Assembly (NCBI GenBank): GCA_900696595.1
Contig: CAADGT010000235.1
Span: forward strand, 1-33,995
Direction of reading: 5' to 3'
From: an uncultured Chloroflexota bacterium
Lineage (GTDB): Bacteria; Chloroflexota; Anaerolineae; Anaerolineales; Villigracilaceae
DNA: 33,995 bases
Shown: piece after piece, positions 16,203-22,506 of the stretch
Numbering within the stretch: the stretch's first letter is position 1
How the letters are laid out: every line of letters begins with the position of its first letter
Made by a program: the position numbers and the translations under genes
The notes under the pieces: generated by a model
What the model was told of the DNA's origin: nothing
The model's database searches: none
Seen by the model: only the letters and a program-made list of their open reading frames with translations

Positions 16203-16649
16203 TCATGAATTCAATTTATCCCGTACCCATGCAAGGACTTCACCGGGGGGTCCAATTTTCACCCCTGCCTTCTCCGCGACTTTCGGAACATCCAGAAAAT
16301 GTTTACGATCGCGCGTTGCAAGATAATCCACTTTGGCTTTGATCGCGGCAAGCAATATCGGGACATCGTATGGATCGCCCATCAAATATAGATTTGCCTG
16401 AATTTCTTCACCGGTCGGGTCGTCGAGAATAACAATCCTTGATCTTTCGATTTCCTTTTGAGCGTTTTCCAGATTTTCAGGGGATTTTCTGCCGATGGAA
16501 CGCGTTGTTTCATTGAATACCAGTTCGCTGATCATCAGCGTGATATCTTCGGTCTCGCCAAGTTGAAGTAAAACATGAGCCGCGCCGGTTTCGGAAATTA
16601 CCCCTGCGATCAGGACGCTGCTGTCTAGAAAAATTTTTACCGCCTTCAT
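16203..16649 (-). CDS. PIN-domain ribonuclease, toxin of a type II toxin-antitoxin pair
   Basis: This 148-residue PIN-domain protein has the acidic metal site laid out in order: D9 (FLDSSVLIAG), E47 (FNETTRS), D95 (GDPYDVPILLAA, with D92) and D113 (YLATRDRKHF). Such proteins are Mg-dependent RNases that act as growth-arresting toxins when their antitoxin is lost. Its ATG overlaps the TGA of the upstream AbrB-like gene (16646-16649), the usual coupled order with antitoxin first. The insert of about 45 residues between E47 and D95 makes it slightly longer than typical VapC (about 130). It belongs to the broader PIN_3/putative toxin group, so I do not give the symbol vapC. Confidence 0.85.
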   Translation of the reverse strand: MKAVKIFLDSSVLIAGVISETGAAHVLLQLGETEDITLMISELVFNETTRSIGRKSPENLENAQKEIERSRIVILDDPTGEEIQANLYLMGDPYDVPILLAAIKAKVDYLATRDRKHFLDVPKVAEKAGVKIGPPGEVLAWVRDKLNS

Positions 16650-16936
16650 CGGCTATTGCCCGAAGGATTTACATCGCCGTATTTTTCTTGAAAGAACTTT
16701 TTTCGTTCCTCTTTTATAACCGGCAGCCACGTCTCTATATCGAAATCCTCCTCCTTAGGGCTTTGGGCTATTCGCCTGGAAAGCGCGTCAACTTCCAGCG
16801 TCTTTGGCACGAGCATAAAAGACCCACCGCCCAGGTCAATAATGGTGAAAACCTCCCCCTCCTGTAACTTGTATTTTGAGCGTAATTTTGCCGGGAAGGT
16901 GATCGTTCCCTTGCCGCGCATTTGGACCGTGGTCAT
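16646..16936 (-). CDS. AbrB/MazE-type antitoxin
   Basis: This 96-residue protein has an N-terminal swapped-hairpin AbrB domain (residues 1-48: TTVQMRGKGTITFPAKLRSKYKLQEGEVFTIID). Its acidic/basic C-terminal tail (SPKEEDFDIETWLPVIKEERKKFF) would wrap and inhibit the PIN toxin. AbrB-type antitoxins dimerise on palindromic DNA and repress their own operon. Fitting this, a 31-nt near-perfect palindrome lies 8 bp upstream of the ATG and reaches the ribosome site (TGGAGA). The toxin gene follows with a 4-nt overlap. The pairing and order are clear; actual activity is not shown. Confidence 0.85.
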   Translation of the reverse strand: MTTVQMRGKGTITFPAKLRSKYKLQEGEVFTIIDLGGGSFMLVPKTLEVDALSRRIAQSPKEEDFDIETWLPVIKEERKKFFQEKYGDVNPSGNSR

Positions 16937-16944
16937 ATTTTTTC

Positions 16945-16975
16945 TCCAGAAAATCGGAATTTCCTATTTTCTGGA
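16945..16975. promoter_or_regulatory. 31-nt palindromic operator of the toxin-antitoxin operon
   Basis: Fourteen of fifteen base pairs match around a central T. The outer arms are TCCAGAAAAT and ATTTTCTGGA and the inner ones GGAA and TTCC. On the minus strand a -10-like TATAGT lies just upstream (16976-16981) and the antitoxin ribosome site overlaps the downstream edge. Binding would therefore block both transcription start and translation. Confidence 0.7.
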
Positions 16976-17051
16976 ACTATAGCGCTGTCGAATGCCCTTT
17001 GACTTTGGCGAATCTGCCAAAATAGTCAGGCGCATCCCTGCCGCAGGTCAA

Positions 17052-17564
17052 TCAACACCCTGCCCGTTCGATCAACGTGATATATCCGGTCGTTTCATAG
17101 AGGCTTTGTGCCTGGTTTTCCTCTTGCAGATATTCCGCCAGCAGGGGCTTGAGGGGGTAATATGTGAAGCGATAACAAGTCCCCGATTCGATTTTGTCCC
17201 ATGTGTTTTTTGAAAGCCCAAACACGTAATATTTTTCCCCGTCGGTGGTTTCAACGGCATATTCAGTGCAATATGTCTCGTTGCATTTGACGACCCTTTC
17301 GGTCTTTTCCAGCGCCTGCACCCGGACGGTTTTATCCCCGTATTGGTAGGCGTTGAAAGTGACAACCGCAGTGACTCCTCCGATCATCAATAGAAGGACG
17401 GCAATGCAGCCGGGCGAGCGGCGTTTGAAAAAGCCCTCCCTGCGTTTTCGCTTGGGAAGGTAGTTGAGCAGTAAATTCCCGACTCCGAGGACGAGGCAGA
17501 AACCGATAAGAAATAAACTGCCCGAAAAAGCCTTGAGAGGGGACGCGGTGAAAATAATATCCAT
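17052..17564 (-). CDS. Small membrane protein of unknown function
   Basis: From the ATG at 17564 (GGAG about 8 nt upstream) this gives 170 residues. There are two membrane helices (about 13-34 and 53-72, the latter CIAVLLLMIGGVTAVVTF) joined by a very basic loop (PKRKRREGFFKRRS). A C-terminal domain follows with VVKCNETYCTEYAVETTDGEKYYVFGLS. The frame is open upstream to 17678, but that part overlaps a remnant of another gene and has no ribosome site. I do not recognise the family. Two Cys (C-N-E-T-Y-C) in the extracytoplasmic part could form a disulfide. Confidence 0.6.
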   Translation of the reverse strand: MDIIFTASPLKAFSGSLFLIGFCLVLGVGNLLLNYLPKRKRREGFFKRRSPGCIAVLLLMIGGVTAVVTFNAYQYGDKTVRVQALEKTERVVKCNETYCTEYAVETTDGEKYYVFGLSKNTWDKIESGTCYRFTYYPLKPLLAEYLQEENQAQSLYETTGYITLIERAGC

Positions 17565-17607
17565 GGTTGAACTCCAACAAAATGATCCTTTGTAAAAATG
17601 GTTGGAT

Positions 17608-17700
17608 ACGCGCTGCCCAAGCGGCGAGAACCATCGTACAATACGGTCCAGCCAGCACACGGCTGAGATCCAACACACGCATATTTTGCAAGGGCTGCAT
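17608..17700 (-). pseudogene. N-terminal remnant of a CaiB/BaiF-type CoA-transferase
   Basis: On the minus strand, from an ATG at 17700, about 28 codons read MQPLQNMRVLDLSRVLAGPYC followed by TMVLAAWA. This is the hallmark start of CaiB/BaiF family III CoA-transferases (xxRVLDLSRVLAGPxxTxxLAxLGA). The match then stops, and no trace of the remaining 350 or more residues is found. The fragment lies between the membrane-protein gene and a MITE-like repeat starting at 17715. It looks like the stub left by a deletion, possibly repeat-mediated. Confidence 0.65.
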
Positions 17701-17714
17701 GGGACTCCTGATCA

Positions 17715-17814
17715 TCGTCATTGCGAGGAGCGCTCTTGGTCTTTGCGACGAAGCAATCTCCTAATTGGCTGGCAGATTGCTTCGTCGTCGCTCCGCTCCT
17801 CCTCGCAATGACGA
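17715..17814. repeat. MITE-like inverted repeat, family D, intact copy
   Basis: The 100-bp element has perfect 16-bp terminal arms (TCGTCATTGCGAGGAG and its complement). Inner arms GACGAAGCAATCT and AGATTGCTTCGTC surround CCTAATTGGCTGG. It carries no gene. It sits between the CaiB remnant and the start codon of the next gene. A degenerate relative is at 8616-8686. Similar CATTGCGAGGAGCG..GACGAAGCAATC elements are widespread in bacterial genomes. Confidence 0.8.
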
Positions 17815-17823
17815 GACTATAAA

Positions 17824-18591
17824 ATGAAACGCGACTTGTATTTTAGCAAATCTCTCATCAACGCGGCGGGGTCGTTGGGATTCGTTCCAGACTTCCGAAG
17901 TCTTGGGGACTTCGGAAGTCTGGGTCAATTGGGCGCGTTTGTGACCAATCCGATTTCATTTCGCCCGCGCCTGCCGACTGCGCGCCCGGCTGTGATCGAA
18001 TTTCCCGGCGGGTTTCTCATGCACACGGGGCTGCCCAACCCGGGGTTTCATGCGGCGTTGAAGAAGTATTCCGCCAAATGGAACCGCGCGGATATTCCCA
18101 TCATCGTCCATCTGATGGCGGATCGCCCCGAAGAGACTCAAAAAATGACGCGCGAGTTGGAGACGGTCGAAAACGTCATGGCGGTTCAATTGGGTTTCGC
18201 TCCCCTGCTGGCGGACGACATCATCCTCTTGAATTTGGAAATGTGTTTGGGGGAAATTCCGCTCATCTTTGTCCTGCCGCATGAGCAGGTTTTGACTCTG
18301 GGTCGTCAACTGGCGGACGGCGGCGCGAGCGCGATCAGCATCGCTGCGCCGAGGGGCGCATTGCGCGATAAGAATGGAAATTTGGTCACAGGCAGGATGT
18401 ATGGGCAGGCGCTGTTCCCGCGCTCGCTGGATATCCTCCGTTCGGCGGCGATGATCGGGCTGCCGGTCATCGGTTCGGGCGGGGTGTGGTCGCGGGCGGA
18501 TGTCGAGTCCATGCTCGAGGCGGGGGCAATCGCCGTCGAAACAGACGCCCGGCTCTGGACCCCCTCCCAGCCTCCCCCAAAATCCGACTGA
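17824..18591 (+). CDS. Dihydroorotate-dehydrogenase-like FMN TIM-barrel protein with an in-frame palindromic insert
   Basis: This 255-residue protein follows the class 1 DHODH pattern: SLINAAGSLGF at the start, LGAFVTNPISFRPRLP, FPGGFLMHTGLPNPGF, and near the C-terminus FPRSLDILRSAAMIGLPVIGSGGVWSRADVESMLEAGA, the phosphate/FMN-binding strand. It is shorter than PyrD (about 300), and the usual catalytic Ser/Cys loop is not obvious, so the substrate is uncertain. Residues 22-32 (PDFRSLGDFGS) are encoded by a palindromic repeat inserted in frame. The last residues (PPPKSD) and the stop fall in another hairpin. There is no ribosome site: a MITE-like repeat ends 9 bp before the ATG. The gene may be expressed weakly or be decaying. 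Confidence 0.6.
   Translation: MKRDLYFSKSLINAAGSLGFVPDFRSLGDFGSLGQLGAFVTNPISFRPRLPTARPAVIEFPGGFLMHTGLPNPGFHAALKKYSAKWNRADIPIIVHLMADRPEETQKMTRELETVENVMAVQLGFAPLLADDIILLNLEMCLGEIPLIFVLPHEQVLTLGRQLADGGASAISIAAPRGALRDKNGNLVTGRMYGQALFPRSLDILRSAAMIGLPVIGSGGVWSRADVESMLEAGAIAVETDARLWTPSQPPPKSD
17887..17923. repeat. Palindromic repeat, family A, inside a coding sequence
   Basis: Exact 16-nt arms (CCAGACTTCCGAAGTC and complement) flank a 5-nt loop. The core is shared with the intergenic hairpin at 16160-16194. It is read in frame without a stop and adds about 12 residues between GSLGFV and QLGAFVTNP, two blocks that are close together in the family. Confidence 0.75.
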
Positions 18592-18615
18592 ACTACCGTC
18601 GGATTTTGGGGGAGG
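18571..18615 (+). terminator. 18-bp perfect hairpin containing the stop codon in its loop
   Basis: Arms CCTCCCCCAAAATCCGAC and its exact complement (18571-18588 and 18598-18615) enclose a 9-nt loop that begins with the TGA of the DHODH-like gene. The left arm encodes the last six residues. No T-run follows, so it may be a repeat acting as a terminator. Confidence 0.6.
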
Positions 18616-18640
18616 CGCCCGCAGGGCGGAGGGGGGAGAC

Positions 18641-18673
18641 AAAAAAGAGCCCCGTCTCACGACGAGGCTCTTT
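18641..18673 (-). terminator. Rho-independent terminator of the cold-shock gene
   Basis: On the minus strand AAAGAGCCTCGTC and GACGGGGCTCTTT (one G-U pair) enclose GTGA and run into TTTTTT, 18 bp after the cold-shock stop. Confidence 0.85.
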
Positions 18674-18691
18674 CATCAGGTTCAGTCTTGA

Positions 18692-18901
18692 CTAGAGAAC
18701 CACAACATCCGCGGCTTGCAAGCCTTTGGGACCGTTCTCGATGGTGAATTCCACCTTCTGGCCCTCTTGCAGGTTTTTGAAGCCGTCGCCGCGAATGGCG
18801 GAGAAGTGAACGAAGACGTCGGGTCCGCCTTCTCGTTCGATGAAACCGTAGCCCTTGGTTCCATTGAACCACTTAACCGTGCCGATGATACGTTCAGCCA
18901 T
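18692..18901 (-). CDS. Cold-shock-domain protein (CspA family)
   Basis: This 69-residue single cold-shock domain binds single-stranded RNA/DNA and melts RNA structure at low temperature. It has RNP1 (KGYGFIE) and RNP2 (VFVHFSAI), and the N-terminal [11 protein letters not shown] is standard. The frame extends upstream, but the ATG at 18901 has a perfect AGGAGG seven nt away and gives the normal length. It has its own terminator downstream. A second terminator-like hairpin at 18958-18992 lies upstream, so it is probably monocistronic with a short leader. Confidence 0.95.
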   Translation of the reverse strand: MAERIIGTVKWFNGTKGYGFIEREGGPDVFVHFSAIRGDGFKNLQEGQKVEFTIENGPKGLQAADVVVL

Positions 18902-18957
18902 ATTTGCCTCCTGAGCAAAATGAAAATGGGGTGACGCAGTTGTGTTCATCGGGTGGT

Positions 18958-18992
18958 AAAAAAATACGGCTCAAGGTCTTGCTTTGAGCCGT
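18958..18992 (-). terminator. Rho-independent terminator downstream of the DUF385/dtd genes
   Basis: Minus strand: ACGGCTCAA and TTGAGCCGT arms with a 9-nt loop, followed by ATTTTTTT. It closes the minus-strand unit that ends at 19134 and insulates the cold-shock gene. Confidence 0.75.
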
Positions 18993-19112
18993 CGTCTTCT
19001 TCCTTCCGCAACGAAACCTCTTGCATCCTTCAGGGCTTAATTTATCATGAAACTCTAATCTTGGCAATTATTTGGCGCTGGCGATTGCCCGCATCTTGCG
19101 CGTAATGCGCCC

Positions 19113-19140
19113 GGCAATGTTAGAGAACGTTGCCTACGCG
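19113..19140. repeat. Palindromic repeat, family C (GCGTAGGC type)
   Basis: GGCAATGTT (19113-19121) and AACGTTGCC (19126-19134) pair with one mismatch around AGAG, extended by TACGC. The TAG stop of the DUF385 gene lies inside it. It is related to 2377-2405, and the end of msrA (21790-21815) carries a GCGTAGGC with the TAG stop as well. Confidence 0.55.
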
Positions 19141-19646
19141 CTGTGGGCGGTCGCCAGTTTAGCAGGCTCAAGAAGCATGACCGGGATATGCCGGTGGGAG
19201 GCGCGTTCCTTGTATTTTTCGTAGCCTGAGTAATAGGAAAGCGCCATTTGCCAGTATTTGTCACGTTCGTGGTCGAAGACCTCGCGGGCGATAAAGCGCG
19301 ACGTTCTGCCGTCTTTGACGACCTCGCATTGGGGGTGCGCTGTCAGGTTGTAATACCAGCCGGGGTTGTGTTTTTGCCCAAAATTCGAGCCGATCAGGGC
19401 GATCTTTTCGCCATCGAACAAACCCACCAGCGGGATGGAGCGCGGCTGTCCGGTCTTTGCGCCGATGGAGATGAGTTGAATGATGGGCAGTCCGACGATC
19501 TCGGCGACGCTGTGCCGGCCGCCCGTCAGTTTGAACAGGGCGCGGTCGGCATGGTGAAGGACGCGCGCCAAAAGCGCCGTCACCGGGCGGAGCATGAGGA
19601 AGCGGTGGATGAATTTTTGGAGGGCGTTCGGTTTTTTGTCCATCAT
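19134..19646 (-). CDS. Deazaflavin (F420)-dependent nitroreductase-family protein (DUF385)
   Basis: This 170-residue split-barrel protein has the DUF385/Ddn pattern: [53 protein letters not shown]. The GxKTGxxR loop binds the cofactor phosphate, and PxWYxNLxAxP is the family signature. Members use F420H2 or related flavins to reduce quinones or nitro compounds. Whether this host makes F420 cannot be judged here. The start overlaps the dtd stop (ATGATG at 19646), so a second in-frame ATG at 19643 is an alternative. The stop codon falls in a palindromic repeat. Confidence 0.85.
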   Translation of the reverse strand: MMDKKPNALQKFIHRFLMLRPVTALLARVLHHADRALFKLTGGRHSVAEIVGLPIIQLISIGAKTGQPRSIPLVGLFDGEKIALIGSNFGQKHNPGWYYNLTAHPQCEVVKDGRTSRFIAREVFDHERDKYWQMALSYYSGYEKYKERASHRHIPVMLLEPAKLATAHSA

Positions 19647-20080
19647 TTTTCGAGCCAGATCGTGACGGGTCCGTCGTTGTGGATTTCCACTTCCATGTGC
19701 GCGCCGAATCTGCCGCCCTGGGTCGGGACGCCGTGGGAGCGCAGGAGTTCGATGAAGCGGTTGACAAGCGGTTCGGCGACGTCGGGCAGGGCGGCGTCGA
19801 GGAAGGAGGGGCGGCGTCCCTTGCGGGTGTCGGCATAGAGGGTGAACTGCGAAACGACGATGGCTTCGCCTTTGACATCCAATACCGACAGGTTGGTCTT
19901 GCCGCCTTCGTCCTCGAAGATGCGCAGGTTGGCGGTCTTTTCGGCGAGGAATTGCGCCTGCTCCTCCCCATCGCCGTGACCGACGCCCAATAGAATCAAC
20001 AGACCTTTTCCGATGCTGGAAACGGTCTGTCCTTCGACGACGACGCTGGCTTTGGCGACTCGCTGGATGAGGATGCGCAT
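19643..20080 (-). CDS. dtd: D-aminoacyl-tRNA deacylase
   Basis: This 145-residue enzyme hydrolyses D-amino acids mischarged to tRNA. The catalytic segment [17 protein letters not shown] and the Gly-cisPro motif in [10 protein letters not shown] are both present, and [15 protein letters not shown] fits the family. The frame is open for another 121 codons upstream, but that part is low-complexity and overlaps the neighbouring gene in antiparallel style. [13 protein letters not shown] is the universal Dtd start, so the ATG at 20080 is chosen. It is coupled to the DUF385 gene by a 4-nt overlap. Confidence 0.93.
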   Translation of the reverse strand: MRILIQRVAKASVVVEGQTVSSIGKGLLILLGVGHGDGEEQAQFLAEKTANLRIFEDEGGKTNLSVLDVKGEAIVVSQFTLYADTRKGRRPSFLDAALPDVAEPLVNRFIELLRSHGVPTQGGRFGAHMEVEIHNDGPVTIWLEK

Positions 20081-20112
20081 GAGGGAAATATCAGGTTTTG
20101 CGGTTTGTTTAC

Positions 20113-20604
20113 TTATCGCTTCGTGATCACGCGATGCACGCCTTTGCGGATTGGAACGACGTCCACGATTTGCATGGAGCCTAAATCCGCTTCGGTGGTG
20201 ATGTGTTTTTGGAGCCAGGGTCCGAGCGGTTTGCTGAGTTGGAATCCGACCAGCGCGAAAAGCAAGGCGAAGGGGGCAAGCAGGAGTCGCCACAGCGTGG
20301 ATTTGGTCCCTCGCAGCGGGAACCAGGCCAAAGTCGCGGAGAGAAGCGCGGTAGCCGCCAGGTTGGTGCCGCATCCCGGATGAATCGCCAGTCCGCTTTC
20401 GCCGGAATTGAGTCGCGTCTGTGCTTCCGTGACCGATTCCCAAATTTGTTGGGCGGTGAGATCGCCGAGCAGAAAAAATCCGGTGGGGTTGGAATGTCCC
20501 GCCATGCGTTTGCCGGGATGTTTGCGCGCGAGCAGGTGGATGGCGGCGTGTTCGAGCGCGTGGTTGCGCCGCGTTTCAAGGATGAGGGGCAGGTCGAGGA
20601 GCAT
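20113..20604 (-). CDS. DUF6391-like membrane protein
   Basis: This 163-residue protein opens with a His/Glu-rich motif ([25 protein letters not shown]). It has a conserved [19 protein letters not shown] segment and one or two membrane helices (about 90-125, [17 protein letters not shown]). The pattern is that of DUF6391-type proteins found in Cyanobacteria and Chloroflexota; the function is unknown. HxxEH-like spacing (HALEHAAIH) could bind metal, but this is inference. There is no ribosome site. A TATAAT on the minus strand sits 6 nt before the ATG, suggesting a leaderless transcript. Confidence 0.7.
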   Translation of the reverse strand: MLLDLPLILETRRNHALEHAAIHLLARKHPGKRMAGHSNPTGFFLLGDLTAQQIWESVTEAQTRLNSGESGLAIHPGCGTNLAATALLSATLAWFPLRGTKSTLWRLLLAPFALLFALVGFQLSKPLGPWLQKHITTEADLGSMQIVDVVPIRKGVHRVITKR

Positions 20605-20610
20605 GGGGTG

Positions 20611-20616
20611 ATTATA
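20611..20616 (-). promoter_or_regulatory. -10 box giving a probable leaderless mRNA
   Basis: A consensus TATAAT on the minus strand lies 6 nt before the ATG at 20604-20602, so transcription would begin at or next to the start codon. The -35 region falls in a palindrome (20627-20659) and has no consensus. Confidence 0.45.
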
Positions 20617-20626
20617 AGTTACATTA

Positions 20627-20659
20627 AGACCTGACAGGTTTTAAAAACCTGTCAGGTCT
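20627..20659. repeat. 33-nt perfect palindrome, family B (CTGACAGGT type), at the dus stop
   Basis: Exact 16-nt arms (AGACCTGACAGGTTTT and complement) surround one central A. The last codons and the TGA of dus (20652-20659) lie in one arm. It probably terminates dus transcription. A relative with arms AGTTCTGACAGGT is at 23567-23599. Confidence 0.75.
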
Positions 20660-21623
20660 GGAGCATCGGCGAGTCGTAAATTCTCTCGAGCAGTTCCAAA
20701 AATTCCGCCGATGGGCGCGAGCGGAGGATCTCGCGGCGTTCGTCGCGGGTGAGGTGATTCATCATCACATATTGCACGGCGTTTTTGCGAAAGAGGCGCG
20801 CGCCGTCCTCTTCGCCGTAGAATTCGACGCTTCTTGCAAGGTGTTTGCGGATGGTTTCCTTGACCGTCTCCGGCGGGACCTGGTCGCGGTCGAGGCGTGA
20901 AAATATCCAGGGGTTGGGAATCGCGCCGCGCCCGATCATGACCGCGTCCACGTTGGTGTGGGCTTTCATGCGGTCAATGTCGGCGACGGTTTTTATATCG
21001 CCGCTGCCGATGACGGGGATTTTTACAAGCGATTTGACTTCGGCGATGGCGTCCCAGTCGGCGCTGCCCGCGTAACGTTGTTCCTTTGTGCGCCCATGCA
21101 CGGCCACCAGCGAGCCGCCTTCCTCTTCGATGATGCGGGCGATGAGTTTGTAGTTTTTATTTCGATCCCAGCCGAGGCGGATCTTGCCGGTGACGGGGAC
21201 GCGTAAATTTTTTATCAGTTTGCGGAATGTCCGCGCGATACGAAGCGGAGACGGCATCATGCCCACGCCCGCGCCGCGATCCGCGATGGTTTTGGCGGGG
21301 CATCCCATGTTGAGGTCAATTGTGTCGGGATTATTTTCCTGGATTTTCAACGCCGCTTGCAGGATGAGATCGGGGTCGTCGCCGTAGATTTGAAACGCAA
21401 TGGGGCGCTCCGGCTCGGTGAAGTACATGCGTTTGGCGGGCTGTTTCGATTTGCTGAGGATTTTCTCGACCTTGATGAACTCGGTGTAGCTCATGGCCGA
21501 GCCAAGTTCGCGGCAGATGGAGCGAAAGGGCCAGTCGGAATAGCCGTCCATCGGCGCAAGGATCGCGTCGCCGTAGATGGGCAGGTTTTTAATATAAAAG
21601 TTGGGCGTTCTGCTTTCGTTCAT
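20652..21623 (-). CDS. dusB: tRNA-dihydrouridine synthase
   Basis: This 323-residue FMN enzyme reduces uridines of the tRNA D-loop. It is a TIM barrel with the N-terminal flavin motif ILAPMDGYSDWPFR (residues 21-34), the catalytic C108 in LNMGCPAK, VHGRTKEQRYAGSADW, the FMN phosphate motif GSGDI and GRGAIPNPWIF, and the C-terminal helical tRNA-binding domain. It resembles DusB most, but subfamilies are not certain by eye. The ATG lacks a ribosome site. On the minus strand an extended -10 (TGT-TATACT, 21633-21638) lies 9 nt upstream, so the leader may be only 2-3 nt. Confidence 0.92.
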   Translation of the reverse strand: MNESRTPNFYIKNLPIYGDAILAPMDGYSDWPFRSICRELGSAMSYTEFIKVEKILSKSKQPAKRMYFTEPERPIAFQIYGDDPDLILQAALKIQENNPDTIDLNMGCPAKTIADRGAGVGMMPSPLRIARTFRKLIKNLRVPVTGKIRLGWDRNKNYKLIARIIEEEGGSLVAVHGRTKEQRYAGSADWDAIAEVKSLVKIPVIGSGDIKTVADIDRMKAHTNVDAVMIGRGAIPNPWIFSRLDRDQVPPETVKETIRKHLARSVEFYGEEDGARLFRKNAVQYVMMNHLTRDERREILRSRPSAEFLELLERIYDSPMLQT

Positions 21624-21680
21624 ACGCGCGGGAGTATAACAAAAAAAACTTCTTGAGAGAGCGTCTGAAAAGCCATGTCA

Positions 21681-21757
21681 TTGTCATTTCGAGCGCTAAC
21701 GGGAAATCTTTTCCCGCAAGCGCGCAAGATTTCTTCCCGCTCCGCTCGTCGAAACAA
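21681..21757. repeat. Dispersed imperfect inverted repeat, family E (TCATTTCGAGCG type)
   Basis: TTGTCATTTCGAGCG...GGGAAATCTT on the left is answered by AAGATTTCTTCCCGCTCCGC then TCGTCGAAACAA on the right. This lies in the 186-bp gap between dus and msrA. Elements of this design are common dispersed repeats in bacteria. No other copy was seen in the window. Confidence 0.55.
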
Positions 21758-21809
21758 CAGTTTGCAGGCGCTTTCTGAATCTTAAAGGCTTCGGAATGCC
21801 GAACGGCGC

Positions 21810-22355
21810 CTACGCCTTCCGCCACAACTCGCGGTAATCTTTGCGGAACTTGTTTACCTTCGGCGCGACGACCGCCATGCAGTAGGGTTGATACTGATTG
21901 CGCGCAAAATATTCCTGGTGATAATCTTCGGCGATATAAAAATCCTTGACCGGCTCCACCTCGGTGACAATCGGATTATCCCAGATCTTCCGCGCGTTCA
22001 AATCCGCGATGAGCGCCTCGGCGATATCCTTCTGCTCGGGGGTGTGATAATAAACGCCCGAACGGTACTGCGAACCGACATCCGCGCCCTGACGGTTCAA
22101 GGTCGTCGGATCGTGAATGCCGAAGAAGATGTTTAGAATATCGCGCGCGGAAATGATGCCCGGGTCGAACTTGATCCGCACGACCTCGGCGTGACCTGAA
22201 TCCCCTTCGCACACCTGACGATATGTCGGGTTGGCGAGATGCCCGTTGGCGTAGCCCGACTCCACCGAAAGCACGCCCTTTACCTCGTCGAAGACCGCCT
22301 CCAGACACCAAAAGCACCCCCCCGCCAGCGTGATGGTTTCATAATTCGCGCTCAT
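21810..22355 (-). CDS. msrA: Peptide-methionine (S)-S-oxide reductase MsrA
   Basis: This 181-residue enzyme repairs methionine-S-sulfoxide in proteins. The catalytic C14 is in GGCFWCLEAVF. SGYANGHLANPTYRQVCEGDSGHAEVVRI, FFGIHDPTTLNRQGADVGSQYRSGVYYH and EDYHQEYFARNQYQPYC complete the family pattern, the last Cys being a candidate resolving residue. The ATG at 22355 with AAAGGAGAATTTATC upstream is preferred over an in-frame ATG 13 codons earlier. A short hairpin (TCCTGCT/AGCAGGA, 22374-22389) lies just before the ribosome site. The stop TAG lies in a GCGTAGGC motif like that of repeat family C. Confidence 0.96.
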   Translation of the reverse strand: MSANYETITLAGGCFWCLEAVFDEVKGVLSVESGYANGHLANPTYRQVCEGDSGHAEVVRIKFDPGIISARDILNIFFGIHDPTTLNRQGADVGSQYRSGVYYHTPEQKDIAEALIADLNARKIWDNPIVTEVEPVKDFYIAEDYHQEYFARNQYQPYCMAVVAPKVNKFRKDYRELWRKA

Positions 22356-22456
22356 GATAAATTCTCCTTTTTGTCCTGCTTCAGCAGGATTCAACGTACA
22401 TGACGCGGCGTGAACGGAAAATATTCTTAAGAGCAGGTGATAGGCTTGGATGGAAT

Positions 22457-22482
22457 CAAAAAGCCCGCCTCGCGCGGACTTT
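22457..22482 (-). terminator. Rho-independent terminator of the TPR membrane protein gene
   Basis: Minus strand: AAAGTCCGC, loop GCGAG, GCGGGCTTT (one G-U pair), then further Ts. It lies 25 bp after the stop at 22507. Confidence 0.75.
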
Positions 22483-22506
22483 GAGCCTTCCCTGCGCTTC
22501 GAGCCT

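Noticed and set aside
20081..20443. 121-codon N-terminal extension of dtd
   Set aside because: The family starts at MRILIQRV. The extension overlaps the DUF6391-like gene on the same strand in another frame and shows no domain.
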